Shown: positions 1 to 8,184, numbered from the stretch's first letter. The stretch: DNA of 64,000 nucleotides from Fibrisoma montanum (GCF_003583365.1 NZ_QXED01000003.1:62001-126000), one strand, 5' to 3'. Notes: a model not told the origin generated them from the letters alone. Program-made: numbers and translations.

Positions 1-2
1 CA

Positions 3-227
3 GGGGGAGGGGCCGTGCCCGGTTTTACGATGGTCGACCAGACCGGCGAGGGGCGGATCGACGGCCGGAGCATCGACTATATTTTTTCGCTGGCCGCGAC
101 GCCTGCCGAACACCCAGTTATCACAGGCGCCTGCATCGTGCTGGATACCCCCAATGCAGCCGGTACGTACCCAAGCGATCACTTTGGCGTATGGGCGCAG
201 GTGGGTATACCCGGCAAGACCCGCTGA
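3..227 (+). CDS. Endonuclease/exonuclease/phosphatase family protein, C-terminal fragment
   Basis: Only the last ~75 residues lie in the window; the frame is open to the left edge, so the start is missing. The visible part has the ending typical of the EEP (DNase I-like) fold: an Arg-Ile-Asp...Ile-Asp-Tyr-Ile-Phe strand, then Pro-Ser-Asp-His-Phe-Gly-Val, whose Asp-His pair is the conserved C-terminal catalytic and metal-site pair of the family. Members hydrolyse phosphodiester or phosphomonoester bonds, often as secreted enzymes in this phylum. The substrate cannot be told from the fragment. Confidence 0.75.
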   Translation, partial: GGGAVPGFTMVDQTGEGRIDGRSIDYIFSLAATPAEHPVITGACIVLDTPNAAGTYPSDHFGVWAQVGIPGKTR

Positions 228-484
228 CAGCAAAACGCGCTGACAGACAGGTTCTGGCTGAGCGGCCCATGCCCGGATTGTGAAAAATAAAACGTAACGG
301 GACAATGTGGGCCTTCTTTATCGACGTTGTCCCGAAACGTAGTAAAAAAATGGCCGGTAAAAATGCGGTTTCCGCGGAGATAATGGGTAACTCGCTTCAG
401 GAAACGGGGGCTAGTTGACATTGCAATTTTCGTTTCCTGATAATAAAGAGTAGATTTAACTTTTACTTGTACCAGATTGATTGT

Positions 485-1561
485 ATGACCCACCCTGTTA
501 AGGCCATTATTGCCGCTACCGGCAGCTACATTCCAACCGTCAGAATGAGTAATGAGGCCTTTGCAAACCACCGCTTTTTCGACCGGGACGGGTTGCCGCT
601 CCAGCACAGGCAGGACGTTATTCTGGAAAAATTCAAATCGATTTCGGGCATCAGCGAACGGCGGTACGCCGAGCCAGAACAACAGGCGTCGGATCTGGGC
701 TTCCTGGCTGCGAAAGATGCCCTCGACAGTTCCGGCATTGACCCCGAAAGCCTGGACTACATCATCGTTGCGCATAACTTCGGTGATGTTGCCTTCGGCA
801 GCAATCGGGTCAGCATGGTGCCGTCGCTGGCGTCGCGGATCAAGGCGCTGCTTCAGATCCGGAACCCGAACTGCGTTGGCTACGATCTGGCGTTCGGCTG
901 CCCCGGCTGGCTGGAAGGAGTCATTCAGGCCAGTTATTACATCCGGTCCGGCGATGCACGCCGGTGTCTGGTGATCGGGACCGAAACGTTGTCCCGCGTG
1001 ACGGATTCGCACGATCGGGATTGTATGCTGTTCAGTGATGGCAGCGGAGCAACCATTCTCGAAGCTGCTGATGATCAGGTGGGTGTGCTGGCTCACTGCA
1101 CACAAACGCACGCCCACGAGTACGCGCATCTGCTATCGATGCAGCCGTCGAATGCCCCGCTTCAGGCCGACAGCCAGGATATTTTCATGAAAATGAATGG
1201 TCGTAAGCTGTACGAATTTGCGCTGACGAATGTGCCCGTTGCCATTAAGGCGGCTCTCGACAAGGCGGCCGTACCGCTGTCGGCAATCAGCAAGGTGCTG
1301 ATCCATCAGGCAAACGAAAAAATGGATGCGGCCATTCTGCAGCGGCTCTTCCGGCTCTACGACATGCCCATGCCCGCCGACGATCTGATGCCAATGACCA
1401 TTTCCTGGCTAGGCAATAGTTCAGTAGCCACGATTCCCACGTTGCTGGACCTGATTTTAAAGGGAAATCTGGATAACCACCACCTCAATCCGGGCGATAC
1501 CGTTGTGTTTGCTTCGGTTGGAGCCGGCATGAACGTTAATGCCGTGGTGTACCAGTTCTGA
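485..1561 (+). CDS. 3-oxoacyl-ACP synthase III family protein (KAS III / FabH-like)
   Basis: Thiolase-fold ketoacyl synthase of about 358 residues. The start at 485 (Met-Thr-His-Pro) is preferred over an in-frame start at 467 because the beta strand leading to Gly-Ser-Tyr-Ile-Pro begins right after it. The KAS III triad is visible: Cys139 in Phe-Gly-Cys-Pro-Gly-Trp, His in Leu-Ile-His-Gln-Ala-Asn, and Asn in Gly-Asn-Ser-Ser-Val-Ala-Thr. It probably condenses an acyl-CoA with a malonyl-ACP type extender. It is longer than housekeeping FabH (~320 residues) and has no fatty-acid genes beside it, so a specialised or stand-alone ketosynthase is as likely as the initiator of fatty-acid synthesis. 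Confidence 0.88.
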   Translation: MTHPVKAIIAATGSYIPTVRMSNEAFANHRFFDRDGLPLQHRQDVILEKFKSISGISERRYAEPEQQASDLGFLAAKDALDSSGIDPESLDYIIVAHNFGDVAFGSNRVSMVPSLASRIKALLQIRNPNCVGYDLAFGCPGWLEGVIQASYYIRSGDARRCLVIGTETLSRVTDSHDRDCMLFSDGSGATILEAADDQVGVLAHCTQTHAHEYAHLLSMQPSNAPLQADSQDIFMKMNGRKLYEFALTNVPVAIKAALDKAAVPLSAISKVLIHQANEKMDAAILQRLFRLYDMPMPADDLMPMTISWLGNSSVATIPTLLDLILKGNLDNHHLNPGDTVVFASVGAGMNVNAVVYQF

Positions 1562-1592
1562 TCTGCCGGTCGTTCTGTATGAACAGACCAGG

Positions 1593-1623
1593 GTTTGCGT
1601 GAGCCGGGTCGGCTCACGCAAAC
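1593..1623. repeat. 13-bp inverted repeat downstream of the KAS III gene
   Basis: Two 13-base arms (GTTTGCGTGAGCC and its complement) flank a 5-base loop, 32 bases after the KAS III stop. The hairpin would be stable, but no T-run follows on either strand, so calling it a terminator is tentative. Confidence 0.55.
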
Positions 1624-1690
1624 ATCGCTCCTACGGCCCACAAAGTATCCATTCGCCCGACCGCGGGTCTGCACGTTTATCCTTAAAAAC

Positions 1691-1852
1691 ATGGCCGCAT
1701 ATCGCCCATACTCACGCATTTACAAGGGACCTAAACCGACACTGGAGCACAAAAACCCGTATGTGGTTATTGGCCAGCCCGGCATGATCAAATACCTGAC
1801 TGATAAGCAGGCCAGTGGCCGCGACGACCTCATCCCGCAATTTCAGCGGTAG
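1691..1852 (+). CDS. Possible small protein of unknown function (53 residues)
   Basis: A short reading frame starting Met-Ala-Ala-Tyr-Arg-Pro-Tyr-Ser, rich in Lys, Pro and Tyr, in the gap between the KAS III gene and the convergent phnM paralogue. No signal peptide, membrane segment or known motif was seen. The next gene's stop is only 37 bases away on the other strand. It may be a chance frame in GC-rich DNA. Confidence 0.25.
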   Translation: MAAYRPYSRIYKGPKPTLEHKNPYVVIGQPGMIKYLTDKQASGRDDLIPQFQR

Positions 1853-1888
1853 TCAGTACCAGCATTGGGCGCTGCCGGTCGGATCGCA

Positions 1889-3052
1889 TCAGGCCGCCGA
1901 CAGCGCCGGATAAGGCATAACCTGAGCCGCCGTCTGGTATCTGACCAGCCCCCGAACCCACACCTTCGCTACGTCGGCGTAGGAACCCTTGTGCCGGAAC
2001 GCCACCAGATCGGCTTCCTTACCGGACTCGATGCTGCCAATCACGGAGTCGAGTCTGAGGATACGGGCCGGGTTCAGCGATACGTAGCGGATGGCCTCAC
2101 TGGGAGTAAGCCCATCCCGCATCATCATCAGGGCGGCCGAGAGCATGGTTGGAAAGTGATAGTCCGAGCAGAGCATATCGACCAGGCCCTCCCGCATGGC
2201 GTCTACACACGACAGGTTTCCGCAGTGCGACCCACCCCGGACGTAGTTGGGGGCTCCCATGCAAATGAGCATCCCGAGTTCCCGGGCTTTGCGGGCCGCA
2301 ACCAGCGCTGTCGGCATTTCCGACAGCGTAGCGCCGAAATGACGGGCTTCTTCAACGTGTTCTACGGTGGTATCGTCGTGGCTTCCCAGCGGACAAACTT
2401 CGGTAAAAACTGCCTGAATAGCGTCGCGGTGGTTGATACGGCTCAGTTCCTCAATCTGCTGGTAGAGCCGTTGGCGGGTGTCATGGTCTGAAGTACCCCA
2501 GAGTTTAGCGCGTTTCGCAACCAAATCATCGAGCGTAAACTGACGCTGGCCGGGAATTGCGTCGTTATACACCACCAGTTTCAGGCTTTCGATCGACAGC
2601 ATGGAGGCCAGATACTCCAGCACCGTATCCGTATTGGGGTTCAGTCGGGCGTGTACGAAATGCCGAACCAGCGCTCCTTTTCGCAGTTCATCAATCTCCC
2701 GCGATTGGCTGACGGCCTGGCTGAAGGAGCGGTTTAGCCCGTCGTTATCCGAAAAGCTGACCGCACTCAGAACGGTCGTTAGTCCACAGGCAGCCGCGCG
2801 CTGGTCCATAAAGTGGAACGCCATCGGGATGGGGAAGTTAGCACCCGGCCGGGGGTGAATTTCGCGTTCGAGGTAATCTGAATGAATATCGATGCAGCCC
2901 GGTGCCAGCCACATGCCCCGCATGTCATCGCCCTCGGCGTAGGTTTTCCCCCTAACAATGTCGGTAATCAGACCGTTTTCGATGACAACCGAGCCGGTAA
3001 AGTCGTCGGATGGGGTGATAATTCGGGCGTTGGTCAGGATATGGTTGTTCAT
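1889..3052 (-). CDS. phnM: PhnM-family amidohydrolase, divergent paralogue
   Basis: PhnM hydrolyses alpha-D-ribose 1-methylphosphonate 5-triphosphate to the 5-phosphate and diphosphate in the C-P lyase pathway. This 387-residue copy has the amidohydrolase landmarks His57-Ser-Asp59 in the first metal motif, Pro-Gly-Gln-Arg-Gln-Phe, Gly-Ser-His225-Asp-Asp, Gly-Ala-Pro-Asn-Tyr-Val-Arg-Gly-Gly-Ser and Cys-Ser-Asp-Tyr-His. The His of the usual Asp-His-x-Pro-Gly-Gln motif is Ala165 here, while the second phnM (8985-10163) keeps it. Met at 3052 was chosen because homologous sequence begins there (Asn-Asn-His-Ile-Leu-Thr-Asn-Ala); an upstream start at 3091 adds 13 unlike residues. It is the last gene of the minus-strand cluster, behind the two phnE genes. 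It may act on another ribosyl or alkyl phosphonate intermediate. Confidence 0.85.
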   Translation of the reverse strand: MNNHILTNARIITPSDDFTGSVVIENGLITDIVRGKTYAEGDDMRGMWLAPGCIDIHSDYLEREIHPRPGANFPIPMAFHFMDQRAAACGLTTVLSAVSFSDNDGLNRSFSQAVSQSREIDELRKGALVRHFVHARLNPNTDTVLEYLASMLSIESLKLVVYNDAIPGQRQFTLDDLVAKRAKLWGTSDHDTRQRLYQQIEELSRINHRDAIQAVFTEVCPLGSHDDTTVEHVEEARHFGATLSEMPTALVAARKARELGMLICMGAPNYVRGGSHCGNLSCVDAMREGLVDMLCSDYHFPTMLSAALMMMRDGLTPSEAIRYVSLNPARILRLDSVIGSIESGKEADLVAFRHKGSYADVAKVWVRGLVRYQTAAQVMPYPALSAA

Positions 3053-3150
3053 AAAGTCGGTGAAGAACAGACGTTCGGAAAAGACAGCCAAAAGTGATGC
3101 CTGTTTGTTAGGGGTAAATTAGAGGTGCATGAGATTTTTGGGCCGTATCG

Positions 3151-3969
3151 CTATTTGAGCAGGTCCTGTCCGAGTGCCCGGCTCCGGAGCCAGTCGGACA
3201 GCTTTTCGACGGCAAAAACGAGCAGAATGGTAAAGCAGATCAGCGCCAGCGCATCCCGGTAGCGCACGAGCCGCATGGCCATGCTGATTTCGTAGCCAAC
3301 GCCCGCGCCCCCAAACACGCCCAGCCCGATGGCGGCCCGCAGGTTGATGTCGAAGGCGTAGAACAAGTTGGCGATAAACGAGGGGAGTACCTGGGGAATC
3401 ACCGCATACCGGATGACCTGGAGCTTACTGGCCCCGACCGAGTGCACTGCGTCGATGGGTTCTTTCTCCGCCCCTTCGATGGCGTTGGCGAACAGCTTTC
3501 CGAACATCCCGATGGTGCCTACGGCCAGCGACAGCATCCCGGCGAAGGGGCCAAGTCCAACGGCGATCAGAAACAGAAGCAGGATAACCAGGCTTGGAAT
3601 GACCCGTTCGATGGCCAGGAGTGTCCGGATCACGGCACCCACAGCCGGGTGGGGAGTCGTATTCCGGGCCGCCAGAAACGCCAGCCCCATCGCCACCGCT
3701 CCGCCAGCCAGCGTACCCAGGAAGGCCATCGACAGGGTTTGCAGGATGGAAGCGAAGATTTTCTCTTTGCGCCACAGGACCTCAAAATTAGGCGGGGTCA
3801 TCTCAACCACCAGGTCGGCCATGTAGTGAAAATCCGAGATGAAGAGCAGCGGTTCAAACTTAAAATAGGAACACAGGCCGATGATCACCACGGCCAGCAC
3901 TGCCAGATAGGCTGCGTGGCGTTTGTAGCGTTCGGAGGGCAGGTACTGCTTGTCGAGCGATACGTTCAT
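3151..3969 (-). CDS. phnE: Phosphonate ABC transporter permease PhnE (second copy)
   Basis: Inner-membrane permease of 272 residues with about six hydrophobic segments: one near residues 20-37, the others between about 75 and 265. It carries the binding-protein-dependent transport signature around Ala-Ile-Glu-Gly-Ala-Glu-Lys-Glu-Pro-Ile-Asp-Ala, which couples to the ATPase PhnC. The C-terminal stretch Val-Glu-Lys-Leu-Ser-Asp-Trp-Leu-Arg is typical of PhnE. It lies 49 bases after the other phnE and probably forms a heterodimeric channel with it. Together with PhnC and PhnD it would import phosphonate or phosphite-like anions. Confidence 0.92.
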   Translation of the reverse strand: MNVSLDKQYLPSERYKRHAAYLAVLAVVIIGLCSYFKFEPLLFISDFHYMADLVVEMTPPNFEVLWRKEKIFASILQTLSMAFLGTLAGGAVAMGLAFLAARNTTPHPAVGAVIRTLLAIERVIPSLVILLLFLIAVGLGPFAGMLSLAVGTIGMFGKLFANAIEGAEKEPIDAVHSVGASKLQVIRYAVIPQVLPSFIANLFYAFDINLRAAIGLGVFGGAGVGYEISMAMRLVRYRDALALICFTILLVFAVEKLSDWLRSRALGQDLLK

Positions 3970-4018
3970 AGGGCGAGGAAATTGGATGAGTTAAGCCGCG
4001 GGCAATGCCCGGGAGAGG

Positions 4019-4828
4019 TCAGAGTCGGGCGTCCAGGGTTAGCTTTTTCCGAACGTAGTCGGACAGGCGTTCGGACACGAACACGAGCAGCAGCGTGATG
4101 AGAATGGCCGTAGTAGCCCGCTGGTATTGCAACGTCTGAAACGAATAGTACAACTGAAACCCAATACCACCGGCTCCTACGGCTCCCAGCAGTACCGACA
4201 GCCGGATGTTGACCTCGAACCGAAAAATGGTGTTGGCCAGGAGAGAAGGCAGCACCTGAGGCAGCACGCCATACGTGATCACCTGCCATCGGCGGGCCCC
4301 CACCGATTCAATGGATTCGAGGGTAGCCGGATTAATTTCTTCGATTGCATCGCTGAACAACCGCCCCAGCATGCCGATACAGCCGAACGCCATGGCAATG
4401 ACACCGGGAAAGGGTCCGAGCCCCAGCGCAGAGATCAGCAGCAGCAGGATCACAATTTCGGGTAACGATCGCTCCGTAGCCAGCAGAAACCGGCTCAGGT
4501 TCCGCAGCCAGCGGGGGGCAATGTTGGAAGCCGCAGCCAGCCCGAAAAACAGGGATAGAAACGCGCCGAAGATGGTAGCCAGAAACGCGAGGAGGATGGT
4601 TTCCAGGGCAGGCATGGCCATGTCGGCAAAGGCGGTCCAGTCGGGGGGGAACAGATAGCCCAGGAAGTCAATACCCTTGGGCAGCCCTGTCCGCAGGGCG
4701 TCGACATCAACTTTGCACGAGACTCCGGCCCAGTAGGCGCAGAACCCGATAACCAGCGCTATGGTCCAGATGCGCAACGTCTGTCGGCGCCGGTAGCCGC
4801 TGTACGTCCAGGGCGTGTCCTGTTTCAT
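4019..4828 (-). CDS. phnE: Phosphonate ABC transporter permease PhnE (first copy)
   Basis: Permease of 269 residues, similar in plan to the neighbouring phnE: a short basic N-terminus, a first membrane helix around residues 17-37, then a six-helix core with the EAA-type loop (Ala-Ile-Glu-Glu-Ile-Asn-Pro-Ala-Thr) and Ser-Glu-Arg-Leu-Ser-Asp-Tyr-Val-Arg near the end. The start codon shares one base with the phnC stop (TGATG), a strong sign of translational coupling and of a PhnC-PhnE complex. Two separate permease genes are common for phosphonate importers. Confidence 0.93.
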   Translation of the reverse strand: MKQDTPWTYSGYRRRQTLRIWTIALVIGFCAYWAGVSCKVDVDALRTGLPKGIDFLGYLFPPDWTAFADMAMPALETILLAFLATIFGAFLSLFFGLAAASNIAPRWLRNLSRFLLATERSLPEIVILLLLISALGLGPFPGVIAMAFGCIGMLGRLFSDAIEEINPATLESIESVGARRWQVITYGVLPQVLPSLLANTIFRFEVNIRLSVLLGAVGAGGIGFQLYYSFQTLQYQRATTAILITLLLVFVSERLSDYVRKKLTLDARL

Positions 4829-5613
4829 CAGGCGGGTTGTAAGATACGTTGAGACGCTTCAATTTCGGAAAGTTCGGCCCCGTAGAGATCAACCAGTTCG
4901 CTGCGGGTCATTTTGCTGTCGCCATCCCGAACTACAACGCCCTCTTTGAGCGCAATAATCCGCGTGCAGAACTCCATGACCAGATCCGGCTGGTGAAAAA
5001 CCCCGATGATGGGCATCTCCTTGGCCAGCGGGGTAAGAATCTGCATGATTTTGCGGGCGTTGGTCGGGTCGAGGTTTGCGATCGGTTCGTCGGCCAGCAT
5101 CACCGCAGGCTGCTGGTAAATGGCGCGGGCAATGGCTACCCGCTGCTGTTCGCCCCCGCTCAGCGACCCGACGGGCCGGTGAGCCAGGTGGGCGACATTA
5201 AGGTGTTCGAGTACAGCCAGCGCCTGCCTGGCTTCGTCGTCGGTGAAGCCGTAGACCAGACTGCGCAGCAGGTTGATCCGTCCGAGTTGCCCGATCATGA
5301 CATTGTCGATGGCCGACAGACGCTTAACCAGGTTGAATCCCTGAAAAATTACCCCGATCTGCCGACGCGCCTTCCGAAGCTCGCGGCCTCTGGCGTGGGT
5401 CAGGTTGACGAGGTTGTGCTCGTGGTCGGTGAACAGTACCTCCCCGCTGGTGGGGCGGGTAAGTCCGTTGAGGCAGCGCATGGTCAGCGTTTTGCCGGCG
5501 CCACTGGGGCCCAGTATGCCGACAAATTCGCCCTTGGTTACGGTGAAGCTGATGCCTTTCAGGATAGGCACCCCCTCTTTCGTCGATTTCGTAATCTGTC
5601 GAACGTCTATCAT
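4828..5613 (-). CDS. phnC: Phosphonate ABC transporter ATP-binding protein PhnC
   Basis: ABC ATPase of about 261 residues that powers phosphonate uptake. Walker A is Gly-Pro-Ser-Gly-Ala-Gly-Lys-Thr, the signature is Leu-Ser-Gly-Gly-Glu-Gln-Gln-Arg, Walker B is Val-Met-Leu-Ala-Asp-Glu-Pro, and a switch His sits in Gly-Val-Phe-His-Gln. The long insert between Walker A and the signature (Phe-Asn-Leu-Val-Lys-Arg-Leu-Ser) is typical of PhnC. Met at 5613 (Met-Ile-Asp-Val-Arg-Gln) is taken as the start; an upstream in-frame Met at 5661 adds 16 residues without ABC character. It precedes two coupled permease genes. Confidence 0.93.
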   Translation of the reverse strand: MIDVRQITKSTKEGVPILKGISFTVTKGEFVGILGPSGAGKTLTMRCLNGLTRPTSGEVLFTDHEHNLVNLTHARGRELRKARRQIGVIFQGFNLVKRLSAIDNVMIGQLGRINLLRSLVYGFTDDEARQALAVLEHLNVAHLAHRPVGSLSGGEQQRVAIARAIYQQPAVMLADEPIANLDPTNARKIMQILTPLAKEMPIIGVFHQPDLVMEFCTRIIALKEGVVVRDGDSKMTRSELVDLYGAELSEIEASQRILQPA

Positions 5614-5672
5614 GCGGGCTAAAATCTGGAACGAAAGTAGTCGCGCCGTATTAGCCCCCATTAAGCCGTTTG

Positions 5673-5702
5673 TTAGGGTTCGATTAGCACCGCCCCCCGC
5701 CT
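5673..5702. repeat. 30-bp motif upstream of phnC, shared with position 16344
   Basis: This 30-base stretch, reading TTAGGG TTCGATTAGCACCG then a run of C, matches 26 of 30 bases at 16344-16373. It lies 60-89 bases upstream of the phnC start, in the 98-base gap after the ThiE-like gene. The other copy lies between the response regulator and the first susC. The match could mark a common operator or a small dispersed repeat; the sequence alone does not decide. Confidence 0.6.
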
Positions 5703-5711
5703 GGATTGCCC

Positions 5712-6386
5712 TTACGCAGCCGCCGACGGTAGCGCCGTGGCTTCCTCACGGCTGCGGATCAGGTGGTTGATGGTTTTGAACCGTTTAACGGCCTGAACAA
5801 TGTCCTGGGTCCGTTCAAAGGTTGTCCAGATGTGGCCGAGCAGCGCCATACCGTCAAATCCGGCGTCGAACACGTTGTTGACAACTTCATCCGTGATGCC
5901 GCCGAGGGCGATGACTTCCGGCCGGTTGGTTTTCTGGGTCAGGAAGCTTTTCAGTTCCTGTGTCCTGAATTTACTGTTGTAGCCCTGGTTGGAGATGCTG
6001 TCGAAAACCGGGCTCAGAAACAGGTAGTTGTACAAAGCGGGCATCCGTTTGATCTCCGGGATCGAGTGGAGTGAAAAGCTCAGGTGGTTGAACGCCGGCG
6101 GAGAGTCGGGGGGGAGCTTCCGGCTGCGCAGGTAATCATCGTAGCCGAATTTTTTAGTAAAGTGAGCGCCCATTAAACCGAATTCGTCGATCAGCTCGAA
6201 GTGCGAATGCAGCACAACGTACCGGCGAAACGGTTCGGCGATCTGCTCAATGTAGTTGGCCATCTGGTGGGTCGTGTAATCCCGCTTGCGCAGATGGAAA
6301 TAGCGCAGCCCCTCGCAGAAAAGCAGATTCAGAACGTAGTGCTCGTGGGGGATGTCGCTAAAATTGGAGATCAGCAGTAGTTTCAT
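5712..6386 (-). CDS. Thiamine phosphate synthase-like (ThiE/TenI family) protein
   Basis: TIM-barrel protein of about 224 residues from Met-Lys-Leu-Leu-Leu-Ile-Ser-Asn (start at 6386; an upstream Met at 6410 adds eight unlike residues). Family marks are His-Leu-Arg-Lys-Arg-Asp near the N-terminus, Leu-Ser-Pro-Val-Phe-Asp-Ser-Ile-Ser in the middle and Ala-Leu-Gly-Gly-Ile in the phosphate-binding loop. True ThiE has a Thr-x-Thr-Lys diphosphate grip after the Gly-Pro/Ser-Pro motif; here it is Ser-Ile-Ser-Asn, as in TenI-like proteins, so thiamine synthesis is not assured. It sits between phnD and phnC, splitting a transporter operon, with no TPP riboswitch or thi genes nearby. A role in phosphonate metabolism is an inference from position only. 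Confidence 0.8.
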   Translation of the reverse strand: MKLLLISNFSDIPHEHYVLNLLFCEGLRYFHLRKRDYTTHQMANYIEQIAEPFRRYVVLHSHFELIDEFGLMGAHFTKKFGYDDYLRSRKLPPDSPPAFNHLSFSLHSIPEIKRMPALYNYLFLSPVFDSISNQGYNSKFRTQELKSFLTQKTNRPEVIALGGITDEVVNNVFDAGFDGMALLGHIWTTFERTQDIVQAVKRFKTINHLIRSREEATALPSAAA

Positions 6387-6437
6387 AGGACAACAGGACT
6401 GCCTGGGCATGGTATATACATTTCTCAGCTAAATATA

Positions 6438-7355
6438 TCATTCTTCTTCCAGAGTCAGCCCTTCAATCTGATTCGCCATCTGACGCAGCGACGCATACAG
6501 GCTATCCGTAGCGGGGATGTAGCTCATGCTGTAGGTAAACTGCGCCTGTAGCGCTTCCATAGCGTTGGGGTCGGCTTTGGCCACGTTCGTGTAGGCCTGC
6601 TGAATCTGTTTTTTCAGGGCCGGGTCCAGGTCTTTCCGGACAAAAACCGGGCCCGGCGCAATCGGCTCCGATTCCCAGATCACCCGAACACTACCGGGCT
6701 TTACCTTCCCGATTTTCAAAAACCGGTCAAGCGTCGCGTACATAATCGCGGCTACGTCAACCCTGCCGGACGTTACCGAAAACAGGGTGGCGGTGTGATC
6801 GGTGGAGGTGAAGACTTCCTTGAAATCCTCTGGTTTTATGCCCCGCTTCTGCAAATAATAACGTGGCACCAGATGCCCCGAGGTTGACGTGGGATACGCC
6901 CAGGACATGGTAATCTTCCCCGCGTTTTTCACAACGTCTTCCATGGATTTCAGGCCCGAATTGGGGTTAGTGATCAGGCAGCTTTTGTAGTAGCGTACGT
7001 TTCCGTCGGCGGCCGTGGTGGTGGCAATGGCCTCGGCTCCGATCGCTTTTGAGGCAACCAGGTAGGTAAATGCGCCGGTGCCGCCGGCTACCTCAATCTT
7101 TTTGGCCCGCATGGCCTCAATCATGGCTGAGGGCGTCGTGATCTGCAGAAATTCCACCTCCCGGCCCAGTTGCTTCGTGAAGTAGTTTGTCAGTACGTCC
7201 AGCCGTTCATAGGTCTGCTCGGTTTCTTGAGCAACCAGCAGCCCGAACCGGAGTTTTTTCGGATTGCCGTCGCTCTGTTCTTCCGAACGGCCACAACCGG
7301 TCAACAGGCCCCCGGCCAGTAAACAAACCACCAGGATTAACCAACGTGTTCTCAT
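6438..7355 (-). CDS. phnD: Phosphonate ABC transporter substrate-binding lipoprotein PhnD
   Basis: Periplasmic-side binding protein of 305 residues. The N-terminus is a lipoprotein signal (Met-Arg-Thr-Arg-Trp, a hydrophobic stretch, then Leu-Leu-Thr-Gly-Cys21), so it is probably anchored to a membrane. The PhnD/TauT/SsuA-like fold is supported by Leu-Arg-Phe-Gly-Leu-Leu near residue 35, Leu-Thr-Asn-Tyr-Phe-Thr-Lys-Gln-Leu-Gly, a Ser-Thr-Ser-Gly-His loop as in phosphonate- and phosphite-binding PhnD proteins, and a Thr-Asp-His-Thr-Ala-Thr segment. It would hand substrate to PhnC/PhnE. The 169-base gap upstream may hold its own promoter. Ligand choice (phosphonate, phosphite or phosphate ester) cannot be read from sequence. 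Confidence 0.92.
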   Translation of the reverse strand: MRTRWLILVVCLLAGGLLTGCGRSEEQSDGNPKKLRFGLLVAQETEQTYERLDVLTNYFTKQLGREVEFLQITTPSAMIEAMRAKKIEVAGGTGAFTYLVASKAIGAEAIATTTAADGNVRYYKSCLITNPNSGLKSMEDVVKNAGKITMSWAYPTSTSGHLVPRYYLQKRGIKPEDFKEVFTSTDHTATLFSVTSGRVDVAAIMYATLDRFLKIGKVKPGSVRVIWESEPIAPGPVFVRKDLDPALKKQIQQAYTNVAKADPNAMEALQAQFTYSMSYIPATDSLYASLRQMANQIEGLTLEEE

Positions 7356-7524
7356 GGCAGGCAGGGGTTGATCGTGTTCTTGCTGATTGCTAAAAATAAG
7401 CGGGGCATATGTCCGAAACGTTAGGTAGCTGTGATGAAATCGTTAACAATGGCTTTTGCTCAACGCATCTGACGGTTCGGGTGCCGGGCGCATCAGTACC
7501 CGTTCGATGCCGTCATGAAAGAGG

Positions 7525-8181
7525 TCAGTGGTAGTATTTTTCCAGAAACGAGGGTACATCCAGCAAATCGTGGAAGCGCGCTTCGAGGGTGGGGCGGTCC
7601 CAATCCCACCAGGCAATAGCCAGCAGCTTGTCAATAACCTCGTCCGGGAATCGCTTTTTGATCACCGTCGCTGCTACGCCGACGGCCACCTCATACGGCC
7701 CGACGTCTTTGGTGACAACGGCCCCGCTGCCGATAACGGCCCCCGTCCCGATCTGAACGCCCGGCATGATGATGGCCCCGTGACCGATCCAGACGTCGTG
7801 GCCAATGGTGCAGCGGTGCTCCCGGCGCCAGTCGAAAAAAGCGTCGTCGTTGGCGGTATCGAAGCCGTACTGAACCCGGCGGTACGTGCTGTGGTGCTGC
7901 GTGACGCGCCACTGCGGATGGTTGCCGGGATTGATGCGGCAACTGTTGGCGATGGAGCAGAATTTACCGATGTCGGCGTAGATGATCGACACGTGACCGG
8001 CCGTGTAGCTGTAATCGCCGAATGTGGCTTCAGACAGGGTAGTATGAGGCCCGAGGGCCGTCCAGCTACCCACCTGGCTTTTGTGAATCCGGCAGGTTGG
8101 GTGGATGGTTGGTTCTTCGCTCAGGAGTTTTCCGCCCGCTGGTTCGGGTTCTTCGGGAAACCGGTCGATGACTCGGAGCAT
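7525..8181 (-). CDS. Hexapeptide-repeat acyltransferase of the phosphonate operon
   Basis: Left-handed beta-helix acyltransferase of 218 residues, resembling the transferase hexapeptide proteins annotated in C-P lyase operons and the xenobiotic (chloramphenicol-type) acetyltransferases. Imperfect hexapeptide repeats run over residues ~25-75 and ~120-175, with Gly-His-Asp-Val-Trp-Ile-Gly-His-Gly as the core of the acceptor site. It starts 3 bases after the two-His phosphoesterase stop, so the two are co-translated. Its job in phosphonate use is not known; by analogy with PhnO it could acylate an aminoalkylphosphonate or a ribosyl intermediate, but that is inference. Confidence 0.85.
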   Translation of the reverse strand: MLRVIDRFPEEPEPAGGKLLSEEPTIHPTCRIHKSQVGSWTALGPHTTLSEATFGDYSYTAGHVSIIYADIGKFCSIANSCRINPGNHPQWRVTQHHSTYRRVQYGFDTANDDAFFDWRREHRCTIGHDVWIGHGAIIMPGVQIGTGAVIGSGAVVTKDVGPYEVAVGVAATVIKKRFPDEVIDKLLAIAWWDWDRPTLEARFHDLLDVPSFLEKYYH

Positions 8182-8184
8182 ACG

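Noticed and set aside
179-1129. A 316-residue reading frame on the minus strand
   Set aside because: It lies opposite the clear KAS III gene and has no recognisable domain. Long antisense frames are common in GC-rich DNA.
6387-6437. TPP riboswitch ahead of the ThiE-like gene
   Set aside because: The gap to phnD is only 51 bases and lacks the conserved thi-box pattern.
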